The notes: a model not told the origin generated them from the sequence alone. A stretch of 51,195 nt of DNA from an uncultured Bacteroidales bacterium (GCA_937885465.1 CAKZZM010000182.1:1-51195), one strand, 5' to 3'. Shown: positions 35,500 through 45,367, numbered from the stretch's first letter. Numbers and translations are program-made.

Positions 35500-36652
35500 A
35501 ACACCCCTTGTTGCCATAACCGCAGGCGACCCTAACGGTATAGGCTACGAGGTTATTATCAAGAGCCTTACCGACCCGCATATAACAGAAGTGTGCACGC
35601 CCGTTATCTATGGGAACGAACAACTCTTCAAAGAGTGGCAGAAGCAGCTCGGGGAAGAATATGCGGCACTGCACGTCAATATTATCCGCAATGCGGAAGA
35701 AGCGCAGGCAGGCAAAATCAGTCTCATCAACACCCACGCCAATATGGCACTTCATATCGGCACATCAACCAAAGAAGGAGGCGAAGCATCGTTTGCCGCA
35801 CTCAACAAGGCGTGCGACGATATAAAACGAGGTGCCGTAAAAGCACTGATAACCGCACCTATTAATAAAGAGAATATACAAAGCGACCGTTTCCGCTTCT
35901 CAGGACACACAGAATATCTTGCCAACCGCTTCGGAAAGGAAAGCGAGTCGCTGATGATGATGGTCAGTGAGCAGATGAAAGTGGCACTCGTATGCAACCA
36001 TGTGCCGCTTAGGGATGTGGCAGAGCAGATAACGGAAGAACGCATCGTGAGCAAGTTGAAGGTCTTTAACGAGTCGCTAATACAAGATTTTCATATTCGT
36101 GCTCCACGTATCGCCGTGCTTGCCCTTAACCCGCATGCGGGAGATAACGGACTGCTCGGCACTGAAGAGCAGACAATCATCAAACCTGCTATCAAGCAAG
36201 CATACGACAGCGGTATTCTCGCCTTCGGTCCATTCACGGCAGACGGCTTCTTCGGCAGTGGCACTTATGCCCATTTCGATGCTACACTCGCCATGTATCA
36301 TGACCAAGGACTTATTCCGTTCAAGTCGCTCGATATGAATGGAGTAAACTACACTGCCGGACTGCCCGTTGTGCGCACCTCGCCCGACCACGGCACAGCA
36401 TACGACCTCGCCGGCAAGAGACAAGCCACACATTTCTCTTTCGCCAATGCTCTCTATCTCGCCCTTGATATTCTAAAGAAACGGGAAATAACAAAAGAGA
36501 TAAACAAAAACCCGCTCCCCTTCAAGGAGCAGCAGCCCGAGAAAAGAGAACCGCGTGAGTTCAAAGGTTTCAACCCCGCCGAAGCACGCCGAGAGAGAGA
36601 AGAGAGACAACGGGAGGAAATTAAAAATGACACATTAAAAAATGAAAATTGA
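35486..36652 (+). CDS. pdxA: 4-hydroxythreonine-4-phosphate dehydrogenase PdxA
   Basis: A 388-residue enzyme of DXP-dependent pyridoxal phosphate synthesis. Motifs: ITAGDPNGIGYEVI, ALITAPINKENI, FSGHTEYLA, LALNPHAGDNGLLGTEE, PFTADGFFG, AMYHDQGLIPFK and RTSPDHGTAYDLAG, which include the metal-binding histidines. After ~residue 335 there is a charged tail (EQQPEKREPREFKGF and a run of Glu/Arg) not needed for the fold. The start overlaps the nitroreductase gene. Confidence 0.94.
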   Translation: MDNTKTPLVAITAGDPNGIGYEVIIKSLTDPHITEVCTPVIYGNEQLFKEWQKQLGEEYAALHVNIIRNAEEAQAGKISLINTHANMALHIGTSTKEGGEASFAALNKACDDIKRGAVKALITAPINKENIQSDRFRFSGHTEYLANRFGKESESLMMMVSEQMKVALVCNHVPLRDVAEQITEERIVSKLKVFNESLIQDFHIRAPRIAVLALNPHAGDNGLLGTEEQTIIKPAIKQAYDSGILAFGPFTADGFFGSGTYAHFDATLAMYHDQGLIPFKSLDMNGVNYTAGLPVVRTSPDHGTAYDLAGKRQATHFSFANALYLALDILKKREITKEINKNPLPFKEQQPEKREPREFKGFNPAEARREREERQREEIKNDTLKNEN

Positions 36653-36654
36653 TA

Positions 36655-37692
36655 ATGAAGAAGACATTATTTCTTTTGACAATAGCACTTGCATGTCTGC
36701 TTAGTGCATGTAAGAACGTAGGCACAACCAAAGTCACAGCCTCCGGTACGATCTACGAGGTACTTGTTGTTATTGACAACCCGCAATGGCAGTCGCAATG
36801 CGGGGACTCAATAAAGGCATATATGGAAGCAGATATGCCCTGCCTGCCGCAGATAGAGCCCTATTTCAATATCTCACAAGTGCCACACTCGCTGTTCGAT
36901 GATGCGCTAAAAGCGACCCGTAACATTCTCTATGTGGATATCAATCCGGCGCGTTACACGCAAGCTAAAATAACATATCACACCGATGTCTTTGCCCACC
37001 CGCAGGCTCTATGCAAAATACAGAGTCCGGATGACGAGAGTTTCCTCAATATCTACCTTTCCAACGCAGTGCAAATAAGAAATTGGTTTGTGCGTCAGGA
37101 GATAGACCGTCAGGGCGTTTTTTACCGCAATTATCAGACTACCGATACGCGTGAAGCAGTGCAGAAACGCTTCGGCTGCGACATCCGCATACCCTCTGAT
37201 TATATGCTCGTAAGAGATACCGTCTATAACACGCCCGACGGCAAACTGACGCTTGTGTGGTGCGTCAATAACGGCGGCAGTATGCGCAAAGACCTGCTTA
37301 TATGGAGCTACCCATACAGAAACGACAGCACCTTCACCAAAGAGTTCCTGCTGCAAAAGCGAGATGAGGTGGTAGGCAAAAATATATCCGGGCAGATACA
37401 AGGTTCGTTTATGGGAACAGAATATAAGCATTTTCCGCCACAATTTACGCCAATCAATCTGCGAGGGAAGTACTGCGCAGAGATACGAGGACTTTGGAAA
37501 TTATACGGCGGCGAAGCAATGGGCGGTCCGTTCGTACAGCACACCCGATTAGACGAGATCAACGGACAGGTTATTACTGCCGAGGTGTACCTCTTCGCCC
37601 CTGGACAGAAGAAACGCAACCCCCTGCGCAGCGCAGAAGCAATACTCTATACTCTGCAACTGCCGGAAGAACTGATGATAAGTGATAAGTAA
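36655..37692 (+). CDS. DUF4837 lipoprotein
   Basis: About 345 residues with a lipoprotein signal (LFLLTIALACLLSAC). The mature part, with EVLVVIDNPQW near the N-terminus and PYFNISQVPHSLF, matches the DUF4837 family of Bacteroidota, usually found beside pdxA or tRNA-processing genes. Function is not known. Its stop overlaps the guanine deaminase start (TAATG), indicating translational coupling. ATG 36655 is preferred over the TTG two codons upstream. Confidence 0.8.
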   Translation: MKKTLFLLTIALACLLSACKNVGTTKVTASGTIYEVLVVIDNPQWQSQCGDSIKAYMEADMPCLPQIEPYFNISQVPHSLFDDALKATRNILYVDINPARYTQAKITYHTDVFAHPQALCKIQSPDDESFLNIYLSNAVQIRNWFVRQEIDRQGVFYRNYQTTDTREAVQKRFGCDIRIPSDYMLVRDTVYNTPDGKLTLVWCVNNGGSMRKDLLIWSYPYRNDSTFTKEFLLQKRDEVVGKNISGQIQGSFMGTEYKHFPPQFTPINLRGKYCAEIRGLWKLYGGEAMGGPFVQHTRLDEINGQVITAEVYLFAPGQKKRNPLRSAEAILYTLQLPEELMISDK

Positions 37693-38978
37693 TGACTATC
37701 TATAAAGCAAATATACTCTTCACTAAGCAGAACGACTATTTCGAAGTTATTCCTAATGGTTTTGTGGCTGTCCGAGACGGCATCGTACAAGGCGTTTACT
37801 CCGAACTGCCTGCCGACCTTAGGTATGCAGAGGTAATCGACTATGGCGACAGACTGCTTATCCCTGCAATGAACGATTTGCATGTTCACGCCTCGCAGTA
37901 CCATAATCAGGGTATCGCAATGGATATGGAATTGCTGCCGTGGCTTGAGAACTACACTTTTCCTGAGGAGATCAAATATGCCGACACGAACTATGCTAAG
38001 CGTATGTATAGCCGCTTCGTACACGACCTATGGCGCTTCGGCACTATGAGGACAGTAGCCTTTGCCACCATTCACGAGGAGAGTACGCGTCTATTAATGC
38101 AACTCTTTGAAAAAGCGGGTATGGGAGCATTTGTCGGTAAGGTGGATATGAACCGCAACTGCCCCGCCGAACTAACAGAAGACACAAACGAGGCAATGCG
38201 GGCTAACGAGGCAATTATTGATTCATACCGGCAAGCAAACAGGTCACACTCCGCATTAGTCAACCCTATTGTGACCCCCCGCTTCATACCTTCTTGCACA
38301 CCCGATATGCTTCGTGCATGCGGAGATTTGGCACGCAAATATCAACTGCCCATACAATCACACTTGTCGGAAAACAAGAACGAGATAAAATGGGTACAGG
38401 AATTAGAACCTGAAAGCAAGTTTTACGGGGATGCCTACTATCGCTACTCCCTTTTCGGTCAGACCCCCACAATCATGGCACACTGTGTCTATTCCTCTCC
38501 CGAAGAGATAGAACTGATGAGTCGTCAAAAAGTGCTTGTGGCACACTGCCCCACTTCCAACCTCAATGTGTCATCAGGTATGGCACCCGTCAGAACCCTA
38601 CTCAACGCCGGTGTCCGCGTTGGTCTTGGCAGCGATATAAGTGCCGGACACGACCTCAGCATCTTCCGAGTTATGGTTTATGCTATACAGGTCAGCAAGA
38701 TGCACTACCGGCAACATCAGGAGTCCTGCCCCTTCCTCACCCTCTCCGAAGCCTTTTACCTTGCCACCAAATCGGCAGGCTCGTTCTTCGGCAAGGTCGG
38801 TAGTTTCGAACAAGGTTATGAGTTTGACGCCTTGCTCATTGACGATAGCAACCTTAATCACGGCGACTATAGTCTGCCTCAGCGGTTAGAACGATTCGTA
38901 TATCTCGGAGACGACCGAAATATTCAGTTGCGCTTTTGCCGAGGCAAACAAATTGCCGAACCGGAAATAATACAATAA
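37692..38978 (+). CDS. guaD: Guanine deaminase / amidohydrolase-family protein
   Basis: A 428-residue metal-dependent amidohydrolase. Motifs: PAMNDLHVHASQY (metal-binding HxH, guanine-deaminase style), QSHLSENKNEI, MAHCVYSS, HCPTSNLNVSSG and GLGSDISAGHDLS. These fit guanine deaminase, which converts guanine to xanthine; other related aminohydrolases cannot be fully excluded. Last gene of the alaS run; the start overlaps the DUF4837 stop. Confidence 0.82.
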   Translation: MTIYKANILFTKQNDYFEVIPNGFVAVRDGIVQGVYSELPADLRYAEVIDYGDRLLIPAMNDLHVHASQYHNQGIAMDMELLPWLENYTFPEEIKYADTNYAKRMYSRFVHDLWRFGTMRTVAFATIHEESTRLLMQLFEKAGMGAFVGKVDMNRNCPAELTEDTNEAMRANEAIIDSYRQANRSHSALVNPIVTPRFIPSCTPDMLRACGDLARKYQLPIQSHLSENKNEIKWVQELEPESKFYGDAYYRYSLFGQTPTIMAHCVYSSPEEIELMSRQKVLVAHCPTSNLNVSSGMAPVRTLLNAGVRVGLGSDISAGHDLSIFRVMVYAIQVSKMHYRQHQESCPFLTLSEAFYLATKSAGSFFGKVGSFEQGYEFDALLIDDSNLNHGDYSLPQRLERFVYLGDDRNIQLRFCRGKQIAEPEIIQ

Positions 38979-39030
38979 GTGCTGAAGAGCTTTTCGCGTT
39001 CTTTCTACGCAGACCGAAGTACCTATAATC

Positions 39031-39192
39031 CCGAAACGGTCATTAGCGTTTTGATGATTATGGTTTTATTTTTGATTAGATTTTTTGCCGGTTTGATGGC
39101 GCAATGGGGTTCCATTGTAACTGAAAAGCGGTAAAAAAGATGACTAAAAGAAAGCCTTGTAAGCGCAAAATGGTCTAATGACCGTTTTGGGA
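39031..39192. repeat. Candidate 162-bp element with 18-bp terminal inverted repeats
   Basis: TCCCGAAACGGTCATTAG (39031-39048) and CTAATGACCGTTTTGGGA (39175-39192) are inverted repeats with one mismatch. The right arm encodes the last residues (QNGH) and stop of the ygjP-like gene. The interior has no gene. It may be a miniature transposable element or a long-range hairpin between the convergent guaD and ygjP-like genes. Confidence 0.5.
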
Positions 39193-39879
39193 TAACATAT
39201 TAGGACCTGCTGCCAATCTTTTCTTCATCGTTTTGCTATCGGGCAGACATGCCTCACTCAGACGCCGATCGCATAATGTCCAAAAAGCCTGAGAATGATT
39301 TGGATAGTTGAGATGTGTAAACTCGTGAATAACGATATACTCCATACATTCTTTCGGGAAACGGACGAGGTCGATATTGAAAGTCATCCGATACTTTTTT
39401 GGTGTGCAACTGCCCCACTCTGTCCGCATCAGTCGGATAGTAATATCAAGTGGCGGCACATTCATACGATGCTGCCACTTTTCTATCATTATCTGCAATT
39501 CGGGTTTGAATTGCAGATAATAAGCGGAATAAAGAATCATTTTTCTCTCGTCAATAGTGCTGTCCGGTGAACAATACATCACTATCTCATTTTCACCAAA
39601 AGTAACAGACGGTCTGCCTCGCTCTTCTTTTAATAGCAAAGTAAGCGGCTTACCCCACAAGAAATGCTTTTCGCCCGTAGTATATTGCAGCGGCGGGTTC
39701 TTTTCACGCTTGCGTTGCATCTTGTCGGTCGTCTTGAGTATCCACTCTTCATTATCATTGATAAAACTTTGGATACTTTCCTCTGAGCAGTAATAAGGAG
39801 CGACACAAGTCACACTACCATTAGTCTTCACGACCAACCTCAGCCTCTTAACATCTTTTCGAACAACATCAACAATCAT
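39175..39879 (-). CDS. YgjP-like (M48/DUF45) zinc metallopeptidase-fold protein
   Basis: A 234-residue protein with SVTCVAPYYCSEE, RTEWGSCTPKKYRMTFN and the zinc motif VIHEFTHLNYPNHSQAFW (HExxH plus a downstream His), diagnostic for the YgjP/SprT-like DUF45 family. Members resemble wss-type proteases; E. coli YgjP has reported nucleotide pyrophosphatase activity. It follows the GH13 gene on the same strand across a palindromic repeat. The C-terminus falls in the terminal inverted repeat described at 39031-39192. Confidence 0.85.
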   Translation of the reverse strand: MIVDVVRKDVKRLRLVVKTNGSVTCVAPYYCSEESIQSFINDNEEWILKTTDKMQRKREKNPPLQYTTGEKHFLWGKPLTLLLKEERGRPSVTFGENEIVMYCSPDSTIDERKMILYSAYYLQFKPELQIMIEKWQHRMNVPPLDITIRLMRTEWGSCTPKKYRMTFNIDLVRFPKECMEYIVIHEFTHLNYPNHSQAFWTLCDRRLSEACLPDSKTMKKRLAAGPNMLSQNGH

Positions 39880-39919
39880 AAAAGCCTTTCAGTCTCACAT
39901 TCAGAACTCGTTTTCTATA

Positions 39920-39943
39920 GAACGTTCGGAGACGTTCTCCACT
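39920..39943 (+). repeat. Main-family palindrome at the GH13 gene end
   Basis: A full copy two bases from the TAG stop of the minus-strand GH13 gene, in the gap before the ygjP-like gene. Confidence 0.9.
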
Positions 39944-39945
39944 CT

Positions 39946-42024
39946 CTACAAGATGCAGTAGTCGTTCGGCTCCACATGGATATTCAGCCCTTCTAAGGTT
40001 ATATCCCGAGCAACATCAGCATTATTGATAGCGACAATAACGGTGTCACCTGCATAAGTACGTGAGAACACAAGCAGATCGTGATCGCAGAACATAAGGC
40101 AGTAATCACCATAGAGAAGGGGCATCTTCGTTTTTCTTAACTGAGTCAGTTTCACCACTTGCTCTCTCATGCGTCTTTCGTTATCGGACAACCCGCCAAA
40201 CCTCATCATTCGTCTGTTATCAGGGTCATTGGCACCGGCCTGCCCGTATTCATCGCCTTGATAGATACACGGCACGCCCGGGATCGTCAAATTGATAACC
40301 TCTAACAGTAACGCTTTCTTAAAGGCTCTTTCCTCATTCTGCTTATCGCCGTCAGCGGTTACGCCTATCTGACGCGTCCAACCGGCATGCTTATCGTCCT
40401 CATTCCAACTGACGGCTCCGCCGGCAAGCGAGATGAAACGGCATTTATCGTGATTACCCGATATGTTTCCCATCGTGTGGTGATCGCCGTAATAGCGGCA
40501 CGCATCCTCTATGGCATCAGCGATGCGACGCATCGATTGCTGCTTACCTAAGACCTCAATAGCGGTGTGATAAACGGTAAAATCAAACTGCGCATTGAGC
40601 ATTCCCGACTTCACATACGAGGATATCAGTTCGGGTGAGCCATAAGTCTCGCCTATCATCCAGAAATCTCTCTCGGGTAAGCGAGTCTTCAATTTTCGGG
40701 TGAACATCCTCCAATAGCCGAGAGGTATATGTTTGCAGGCATCATGGCGATAGCCGTCGAAGTCATACTCCTGCATCCAATAGAGAGCAGTGTCGGTCAT
40801 TGCATCACATACATCTTCACGCTCAAGGTCTAACGTCGGAATATGCACATCAAACCATGTCGTCAGGCGACATTCATCCCATAACTCGAAGTTTCGCCTG
40901 CCGTCAGGAAGGATAGAATCGGTTATCCAATCGGGGTGTTCCTTCAATGTAGGCGACTCAATATGCAAGTGATTAGCAACATAGTCGAGAATAACATTGA
41001 TATTATGCTCATGGGCGACGGCAAGCAGCTCGTGCAACTGCTCGGGTGTGCCCATCCTATTGTCTAACTTCGTGTTATATACCGGCCAATAGCCGTGATA
41101 GCCCGAGAAGCGAGTATAGGGGTCCTCGTTCAATCCCCACGCCGTTGTCGGGTTTTGACTGAGGGGAGATAACCAAATAGTATTAATATTGAGTGAATCG
41201 AAGAACCCTGCGCGTATTTTTTCCGTAACACCCGCGAGGTCTCCACCTTGATAATCAACTTGGGGAAGCACATCTCCCCTATTTAGAGGAGCATCATTAT
41301 CGGTATCACCATTGCAGAAGCGGTCAACCATAAGCGAGTACAATATCTGCGCTTGATTGTCATGGCGAGTCAGTTCCTTAGTCGAGCGAACGGGTTTGCC
41401 CTTTTGCAAAGGGATGAGCAAATCATTATAGCGGTAATGCTCGTCTGAGGCAAATACTCTCAGATAAGTCCTCTCCTGCTGCATAAGGCGATAATACTCT
41501 TCCTCGGCTATATCCAAGCGGATAAGCCAACTATTCTCTCCATTCATTTTCAACACTTTCGTCGGCAACAGGGCATTTTGTATTATCATAAGGAATGATG
41601 GATTTTCCACCTCGCCCGCTGCCGCACCGTGAAAGCCTATTTCCACTGAATTATCACTTATCGAAAACGAGGTTAGTCCTTGCCTATAAGGTAGATTAGG
41701 CAATACGGGCACCACAGCTGTTTGTCTCCCGTCTGATATTGTTACAACCTCAGGAGTTGTTACATGACCATTGAAAATCATGCTGTCAGTTGCCAACTTT
41801 GCAATATCATACTCACCGCTAATTTTCACCTCCAACCTGCTCGAAAGCGGAACGAGTGTCGGCACATAATCAGTCCAGATAAGAACATTATCACCTTCTG
41901 CTGCATACACAGGGGATATCGGCTCACCTCTCTGCAATGCCACTATGTCTTCGGTTCTATTACAACCTGCAAGCAAAATGAATACCGCGAATACGCAATA
42001 TACGAAAAAGTAGTTATTTTTCAT
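39946..42024 (-). CDS. GH13 alpha-amylase-family lipoprotein
   Basis: A 692-residue protein with a lipoprotein signal (VFAVFILLAGC). An N-terminal beta-sandwich region (~20-220) precedes a GH13 (beta/alpha)8 barrel: nucleophile Asp near 427 in DGYRHDACKH, acid/base Glu near 456 in MIGETYG, third Asp near 524 in GNHDKCRF, plus NVILDYVANHLH. It acts on alpha-glucans (starch/maltodextrin or related) at the cell envelope. No SusC/SusD pair is nearby. It lies 24 bp downstream of rlmH. Confidence 0.9.
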   Translation of the reverse strand: MKNNYFFVYCVFAVFILLAGCNRTEDIVALQRGEPISPVYAAEGDNVLIWTDYVPTLVPLSSRLEVKISGEYDIAKLATDSMIFNGHVTTPEVVTISDGRQTAVVPVLPNLPYRQGLTSFSISDNSVEIGFHGAAAGEVENPSFLMIIQNALLPTKVLKMNGENSWLIRLDIAEEEYYRLMQQERTYLRVFASDEHYRYNDLLIPLQKGKPVRSTKELTRHDNQAQILYSLMVDRFCNGDTDNDAPLNRGDVLPQVDYQGGDLAGVTEKIRAGFFDSLNINTIWLSPLSQNPTTAWGLNEDPYTRFSGYHGYWPVYNTKLDNRMGTPEQLHELLAVAHEHNINVILDYVANHLHIESPTLKEHPDWITDSILPDGRRNFELWDECRLTTWFDVHIPTLDLEREDVCDAMTDTALYWMQEYDFDGYRHDACKHIPLGYWRMFTRKLKTRLPERDFWMIGETYGSPELISSYVKSGMLNAQFDFTVYHTAIEVLGKQQSMRRIADAIEDACRYYGDHHTMGNISGNHDKCRFISLAGGAVSWNEDDKHAGWTRQIGVTADGDKQNEERAFKKALLLEVINLTIPGVPCIYQGDEYGQAGANDPDNRRMMRFGGLSDNERRMREQVVKLTQLRKTKMPLLYGDYCLMFCDHDLLVFSRTYAGDTVIVAINNADVARDITLEGLNIHVEPNDYCIL

Positions 42025-42048
42025 GGTATTATCAATTTATTTCTTAAC

Positions 42049-42522
42049 TTATTCATGGTGATACGGCTCTCCGTGCAGAATTGTCATTGCACGATACAAT
42101 TGCTCCACCGCAATAAGGCGAACCATTTGGTGCGAGAAGGTCAGTTTGCTGAGCGACAAGCGGGCATCTGCACGCTCATACACAGCCTTTGAGAACCCGT
42201 ACGGACCGCCTATCAGAAACACTATCGGCACACTTAATCCGCTCATCTTCTTGTTTACCCATTGCGCCAATTCTACCGACCGCAACTCCTCGCCGTGCTC
42301 GTCAAATAACACTAAGTAGGCATTATTCGGCACTGACTTCAAAATAAGTTCGCCCTCTGCTACTTTCTGTTGCTCCTCACTCAGCGAACGGGTGTTACGA
42401 ATATCAGGCAATACCTGAAAATCAAAGGATATATAATGACTTATCCTTTTCAAATAGTCCTGAGTAAGAGCCTCTATGTGAGAATCGGTAGTTTTTCCGA
42501 CAACAAGCAGAGTTATCTTCAT
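42049..42522 (-). CDS. rlmH: 23S rRNA pseudouridine-1915 N3-methyltransferase RlmH
   Basis: A 157-residue SPOUT methyltransferase: KITLLVVGKTTD at the N-terminus, IVFLIGGPYGFS (knotted SAM-binding loop), LSLSKLTFSHQMVRLIAVEQLYRA and C-terminal GEPYHHE, all hallmark RlmH segments. It methylates pseudouridine 1915 of 23S rRNA. ATG 42522 is chosen; the frame upstream is AT-rich leader. It diverges from nadC. Confidence 0.95.
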   Translation of the reverse strand: MKITLLVVGKTTDSHIEALTQDYLKRISHYISFDFQVLPDIRNTRSLSEEQQKVAEGELILKSVPNNAYLVLFDEHGEELRSVELAQWVNKKMSGLSVPIVFLIGGPYGFSKAVYERADARLSLSKLTFSHQMVRLIAVEQLYRAMTILHGEPYHHE

Positions 42523-42527
42523 AATCA

Positions 42528-42558
42528 CAAATTTAATAATTATATTCTTTCTGTCCAA
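42528..42558 (-). promoter_or_regulatory. Bacteroidota-type promoter of rlmH, possibly leaderless
   Basis: On the minus strand TTG (42558-42556), 20 nt, TAAATTTG (42535-42528). The -7 box ends 5 nt before the ATG, so transcription would begin at or next to the start codon. It is back-to-back with the nadC promoter. Confidence 0.5.
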
Positions 42559-42596
42559 GAAATATAAAGTTTTAATTTTTAATTTTTGATTTTTAA

Positions 42597-42627
42597 TTTG
42601 ATAATTCAAAAAGTTTCTGTATCTTTG
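42597..42627 (+). promoter_or_regulatory. Bacteroidota-type promoter of nadC
   Basis: TTTG (42597-42600), a 19-nt spacer and TATCTTTG (42620-42627) are exact consensus matches. About 15-20 nt of AT-rich leader follow before the nadC ATG. Confidence 0.75.
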
Positions 42628-42650
42628 AAAAATTAAAACTTTAAAAAGAT

Positions 42651-43574
42651 ATGATTTATATCACGAAAGACGAACTTCGCACCCTGATATCTCAGTGGTT
42701 CAAGGAAGATATAGGCGATGGAGACCACACCTCGCTCAGTTCTATACCCGCCGACGCAGAGGGCTGCCAGCAACTTATAGTCAAGGACACGGGCATACTC
42801 GCAGGCGTGGAGGTGGCTGCCGAAGTTATTGATTATTTTGACCCCACCTTACGCGTTGAATGGTTTTTGAAAGACGGTACTATGGTCAGGCCCGGGGATA
42901 TCGCTTTTCGCGTTTATGGCAAAGTTCGCTCTCTGCTGCAAGTGGAGCGTACTATGCTTAATATTATGCAGCGTATGTCGGGTATAGCCACCATGTCGGC
43001 TTACTACCAAAGTTTAGTGGCAGGCACAGGCTGCACTATCCTTGACACCCGCAAAACGACCCCGGGACTGCGTATGTTGGAGAAAGAGGCAGTCAGGATA
43101 GGCGGAGCGCATAACCACAGGATAGGTCTCTTCGATATGATCCTGCTCAAAGATAATCATGTCGATTTCGCAGGCGGCACTGCCGCTGCCATCCGCCGTG
43201 CCAAAGATTATTGCAAGTCAAATGGTAAAGACCTCAAGATTGAGATAGAGGTACGCAATCAGCAGGAAGTGGAGGCAGCACTGCAAGAAGGGGGTATCGA
43301 CCGCATTATGCTCGATAATTACACTCCCGAGGCGACACGCGAGGCTGTAAGGTATATCCGCAGTCACTCGCCCGAAGGACAAGTTAATTGGAATGACCTC
43401 GTTCCTAATTGGAAGAAAGAGAAAAGCGGCTATATAGAGATTGAGTCGTCAGGCGGCATAACCGAAAAGACCCTGAGACAATATGCCGAATGTGGCGTGG
43501 ACTTCATCTCCGTCGGTGCCTTGACACACAGTTTCAAATGCCTTGATATGTCGTTTAAAAAAGTAAAATTATGA
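42651..43574 (+). CDS. nadC: Nicotinate-nucleotide pyrophosphorylase (carboxylating)
   Basis: A 307-residue quinolinate phosphoribosyltransferase of NAD synthesis. Motifs: EDIGDGDHTSLSSIP, ERTMLNIMQRMSGIAT, LDTRKTTPGLRMLEKEAVRIGGAHNHR split over the active site, LLKDNHV, and IESSGGITEKTLRQYAECGVDFISVGALTHS. It has its own promoter, and its stop overlaps the pepP-like start by 4 bp (ATGA). Confidence 0.94.
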   Translation: MIYITKDELRTLISQWFKEDIGDGDHTSLSSIPADAEGCQQLIVKDTGILAGVEVAAEVIDYFDPTLRVEWFLKDGTMVRPGDIAFRVYGKVRSLLQVERTMLNIMQRMSGIATMSAYYQSLVAGTGCTILDTRKTTPGLRMLEKEAVRIGGAHNHRIGLFDMILLKDNHVDFAGGTAAAIRRAKDYCKSNGKDLKIEIEVRNQQEVEAALQEGGIDRIMLDNYTPEATREAVRYIRSHSPEGQVNWNDLVPNWKKEKSGYIEIESSGGITEKTLRQYAECGVDFISVGALTHSFKCLDMSFKKVKL

Positions 43575-45367
43575 ATAAAATAAAGAGATTACGCAACCTG
43601 ATGCGAACTTCAGGCGTAGCAGCATACATCGTTCCGGGTACAGACCCGCACGCCAGCGAATATATGGCGGCACATTGGATGGAGATGCAGTGGCTATCAG
43701 GCTTCACCGGAGAAGCAGGCACCTTAGTCGTAACACTTGACGATGCCGGACTCTTCACCGACAGCCGTTATTACCTGCAAGCAGACATCGAACTCAAAGA
43801 TACAGGCATTACCCTTATGCGTGCTTCCGACATCGATTGTCCCTCAGTAGAAGAATGGCTCATCTCGCGACTCAAAGCAAATGACATCGTTGCCGTCAAC
43901 TCGGAGATGTGGAGCGTGAACGACTACGAGACGCTGCTCGCTTCCTTCCTCAATCACGATATCTCCGTTAAGAATATTGATCTTATTGCCCCGCTTTGGA
44001 CTGACTCCCGTCCGCCCATTCCCTCGTCCCTACTCTACCCCTACGATGAGAAATATGCCGGTGAGAGCGTAGAGGATAAACTAAACCGTATTAGGCAAAC
44101 AATGGCAAAGCACAACGCCGATGCACTTATTATCTCCGCCCTTGACGAGATTGCATGGCTACTGAATATCCGCGGTAACGATGTCGAATATAACCCCGTT
44201 GTGATATCCTATCTCCTGCTCGAAAAAGAGCGCTGCACACTTTTTATCAACAGCGCAAAGATTGACGAGACAGCCCATCGGTATCTCTCTTCTCTCCATA
44301 TTATCGTGCGTGAATATACCGAAGTCTATCCTGCCTTATCCGCTTTGCACGGCAGCGTTATGCTCGACCCCGCTCGAGTTAACGAGGCACTCTTCGCTGC
44401 ACTGCCGGAAGGTACTCGCATCATCAAAGAGCAGTCGCCCGTGTTGATAGATAAGAGCCGCAAGAACCCAATTGAGTTAGAAGGCGAGAGAAAGGCAATG
44501 AAACAAGATGCCGTTGCACTCACACGCTTCTTCAAATGGCTCGAAGAGAAAATGGCAAATATGCGAACTGATAACGGACTTCGACTCACCGAATGGGACT
44601 TGATGGAGCAACTGCACGAATTCCGCTTGCAAGGAGATAATTTCATAGAGGAAAGTTTTGGCACTATAGCAGGCTACAAAGGCAATGGTGCTATCGTCCA
44701 CTATGCTGCCACCCCCGATAATTGCGCCACCATTCACCCCGAAGGGATGCTACTCCTCGACTCCGGCGGACAGTATCTCGACGGCACGACCGATATCACC
44801 CGCACCGTTTGGCTCGGCGGAGACATACCGCAGCAGGCTAAATTAGACTATACCTATGTTCTCAAAGGACATATCGCCCTTGCACGAGCACGCTTCCCAC
44901 TCGGCACAAGAGGTAATCAGATAGATGCCCTCGCTAAACAATATATGTGGCAGGCAGGTATCACCTATGGTCACGGCACAGGACACGGCGTCGGACATTT
45001 CCTCGGATGCCATGAGGGGCCGCAGAACATACGCACCGACATGAACCCCACACAGTTGCAGCCCGGCAATATTTGCTCTGACGAACCCGGTATCTATCGC
45101 ACAGGGCAGTGGGGCATACGCATTGAGAACCTTGTGGCAGTGCAAGACGAACCCACCACCGAGGCTACCACCACTAACGACCGCTTCCTTTCCTTCGAGA
45201 CCCTCACTCTATGCTACTACGACACCTCGCTTATCGAGATAACGCTGCTGACAGACGACGAGAAACAATGGCTAAACGACTACCACAGGCGTGTCGCTGA
45301 CACTATATGCCCACTTCTCACCTCGGACGAAGCATCATGGCTCCGACAAAAATGCAAGGATATATAA
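43571..45367 (+). CDS. Xaa-Pro aminopeptidase (M24 family, three-domain type)
   Basis: A 598-residue enzyme with two creatinase-like N-terminal domains (DPHASEYMAAHWMEMQWLSGFTGEAGT; FTDSRYYLQA) and a pita-bread catalytic domain. Metal ligands are in LLLDSGGQYLDGTTDITRT, HGTGHGVGHFLGCHEGP and DEPGIYRTGQWGIRIEN. It removes an N-terminal residue before proline. Its length and domain order match the XPNPEP1-like form rather than short E. coli PepP. Co-translated with nadC. Confidence 0.92.
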   Translation: MNKIKRLRNLMRTSGVAAYIVPGTDPHASEYMAAHWMEMQWLSGFTGEAGTLVVTLDDAGLFTDSRYYLQADIELKDTGITLMRASDIDCPSVEEWLISRLKANDIVAVNSEMWSVNDYETLLASFLNHDISVKNIDLIAPLWTDSRPPIPSSLLYPYDEKYAGESVEDKLNRIRQTMAKHNADALIISALDEIAWLLNIRGNDVEYNPVVISYLLLEKERCTLFINSAKIDETAHRYLSSLHIIVREYTEVYPALSALHGSVMLDPARVNEALFAALPEGTRIIKEQSPVLIDKSRKNPIELEGERKAMKQDAVALTRFFKWLEEKMANMRTDNGLRLTEWDLMEQLHEFRLQGDNFIEESFGTIAGYKGNGAIVHYAATPDNCATIHPEGMLLLDSGGQYLDGTTDITRTVWLGGDIPQQAKLDYTYVLKGHIALARARFPLGTRGNQIDALAKQYMWQAGITYGHGTGHGVGHFLGCHEGPQNIRTDMNPTQLQPGNICSDEPGIYRTGQWGIRIENLVAVQDEPTTEATTTNDRFLSFETLTLCYYDTSLIEITLLTDDEKQWLNDYHRRVADTICPLLTSDEASWLRQKCKDI

